Source of the DNA: Ureibacillus thermophilus
Lineage (GTDB): Bacteria > Bacillota > Bacilli > Bacillales_A > Planococcaceae
Reading direction: 5' to 3'
Length of the DNA: 64,000 bases
NCBI RefSeq assembly: GCF_004331915.1
Contig: NZ_CP036528.1
Span: 1,931,145 to 1,995,144, forward strand
The notes beneath the pieces are model-generated. The model saw only the letters and a program-made list of their open reading frames with translations. It was not told where the DNA came from and ran no database searches. How positions within the stretch are numbered: position 1 is the stretch's first letter; every line of letters begins with the position of its first letter. Below, in pieces: positions 63,965 to 64,000 of the stretch. The translations under genes were made by a program, and so were the position numbers.

Positions 63965-64000
63965 TGCATGAAAACTAAAAAATTCGGCCTTTTCGTTTTT

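Overview
The window is AT-rich Gram-positive DNA with TTG/GTG starts, strong GGAGG ribosome binding sites and endospore genes (spoIVB, spo0A). Gene families and gene order resemble Bacillaceae/Planococcaceae; I infer a Planococcaceae-like endospore former (Ureibacillus/Lysinibacillus type), without certainty at genus level. Much of it follows the order known from Bacillus subtilis: nusB-folD-xseAB-ispA-dxs-tlyA-argR-recN-spoIVB-spo0A, then yqzF, the bkd operon, brxB (yqiW), yqjC/yqjD/yqjE, yqjH (dinB), rnz and yqjO/P/Q.

Region by region. 1-1221: the 3' part of glpK. 1.3-12.7 kb: housekeeping and sporulation block. 12.9-14.8 kb: FapA-family protein and a DUF2627 membrane protein. 15.0-20.9 kb: branched-chain amino acid catabolism (bcd, lpdV, bkdA1, bkdA2, bkdB), without the ptb, buk and bkdR genes found in B. 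subtilis. 21.0-28.9 kb: methylmalonyl-CoA mutase (mutA, mutB), its chaperone meaB, bacilliredoxin brxB, a 31-codon Prli42-like gene, methylmalonyl-CoA epimerase and a propionyl-CoA carboxylase beta-type subunit. 29.1-45.4 kb: a cobalamin riboswitch with transcription-attenuator architecture, then cbiMNQO (cobalt uptake) and an anaerobic-type corrin pathway, cbiH60-X-J-C-D-ET-L-F-G-A-cobA-cobO-cobQ. 45.6-52.5 kb: a tripeptidase, an orphan CheW, two alkylation-repair genes, an ABC ATPase, signal peptidase I, a precorrin-2 dehydrogenase and a LysM-3D cell-wall protein. 52.8-55.5 kb: a small flavin-precursor operon (GTP cyclohydrolase II-like, ribD, a broken flavoprotein gene, a HAD phosphatase). 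55.5-64 kb: bioY with a BirA operator, dinB, rnz, T-box-controlled proC, a beta-lactamase-fold hydrolase, the divergent hmp/nsrR pair and an SDR gene.

The central 30 kb make metabolic sense as a unit. Bkd enzymes turn branched-chain keto acids into acyl-CoAs. Isoleucine and valine carbon can end as propionyl-CoA, and PccB, Mce and MutAB then convert this to succinyl-CoA. MutAB needs adenosylcobalamin, and the next operon imports cobalt and builds the corrin as far as adenosylcobyric acid. The separate precorrin-2 dehydrogenase at 50.6 kb supplies the one oxidation step absent from the operon. Nucleotide-loop genes (cbiB, cobU, cobS, cobT/C) are not in the window.

The least expected items are the flavin-precursor operon with its one-residue-longer GTP cyclohydrolase loop and flavoprotein remnant, the B12 attenuator with a 12-base-pair alternative helix, a proline-specifier T-box on proC, and several single-site operators (CodY-like, FadR-like, BirA, NsrR-like). 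I saw no rRNA, tRNA, CRISPR array, prophage or insertion sequence.
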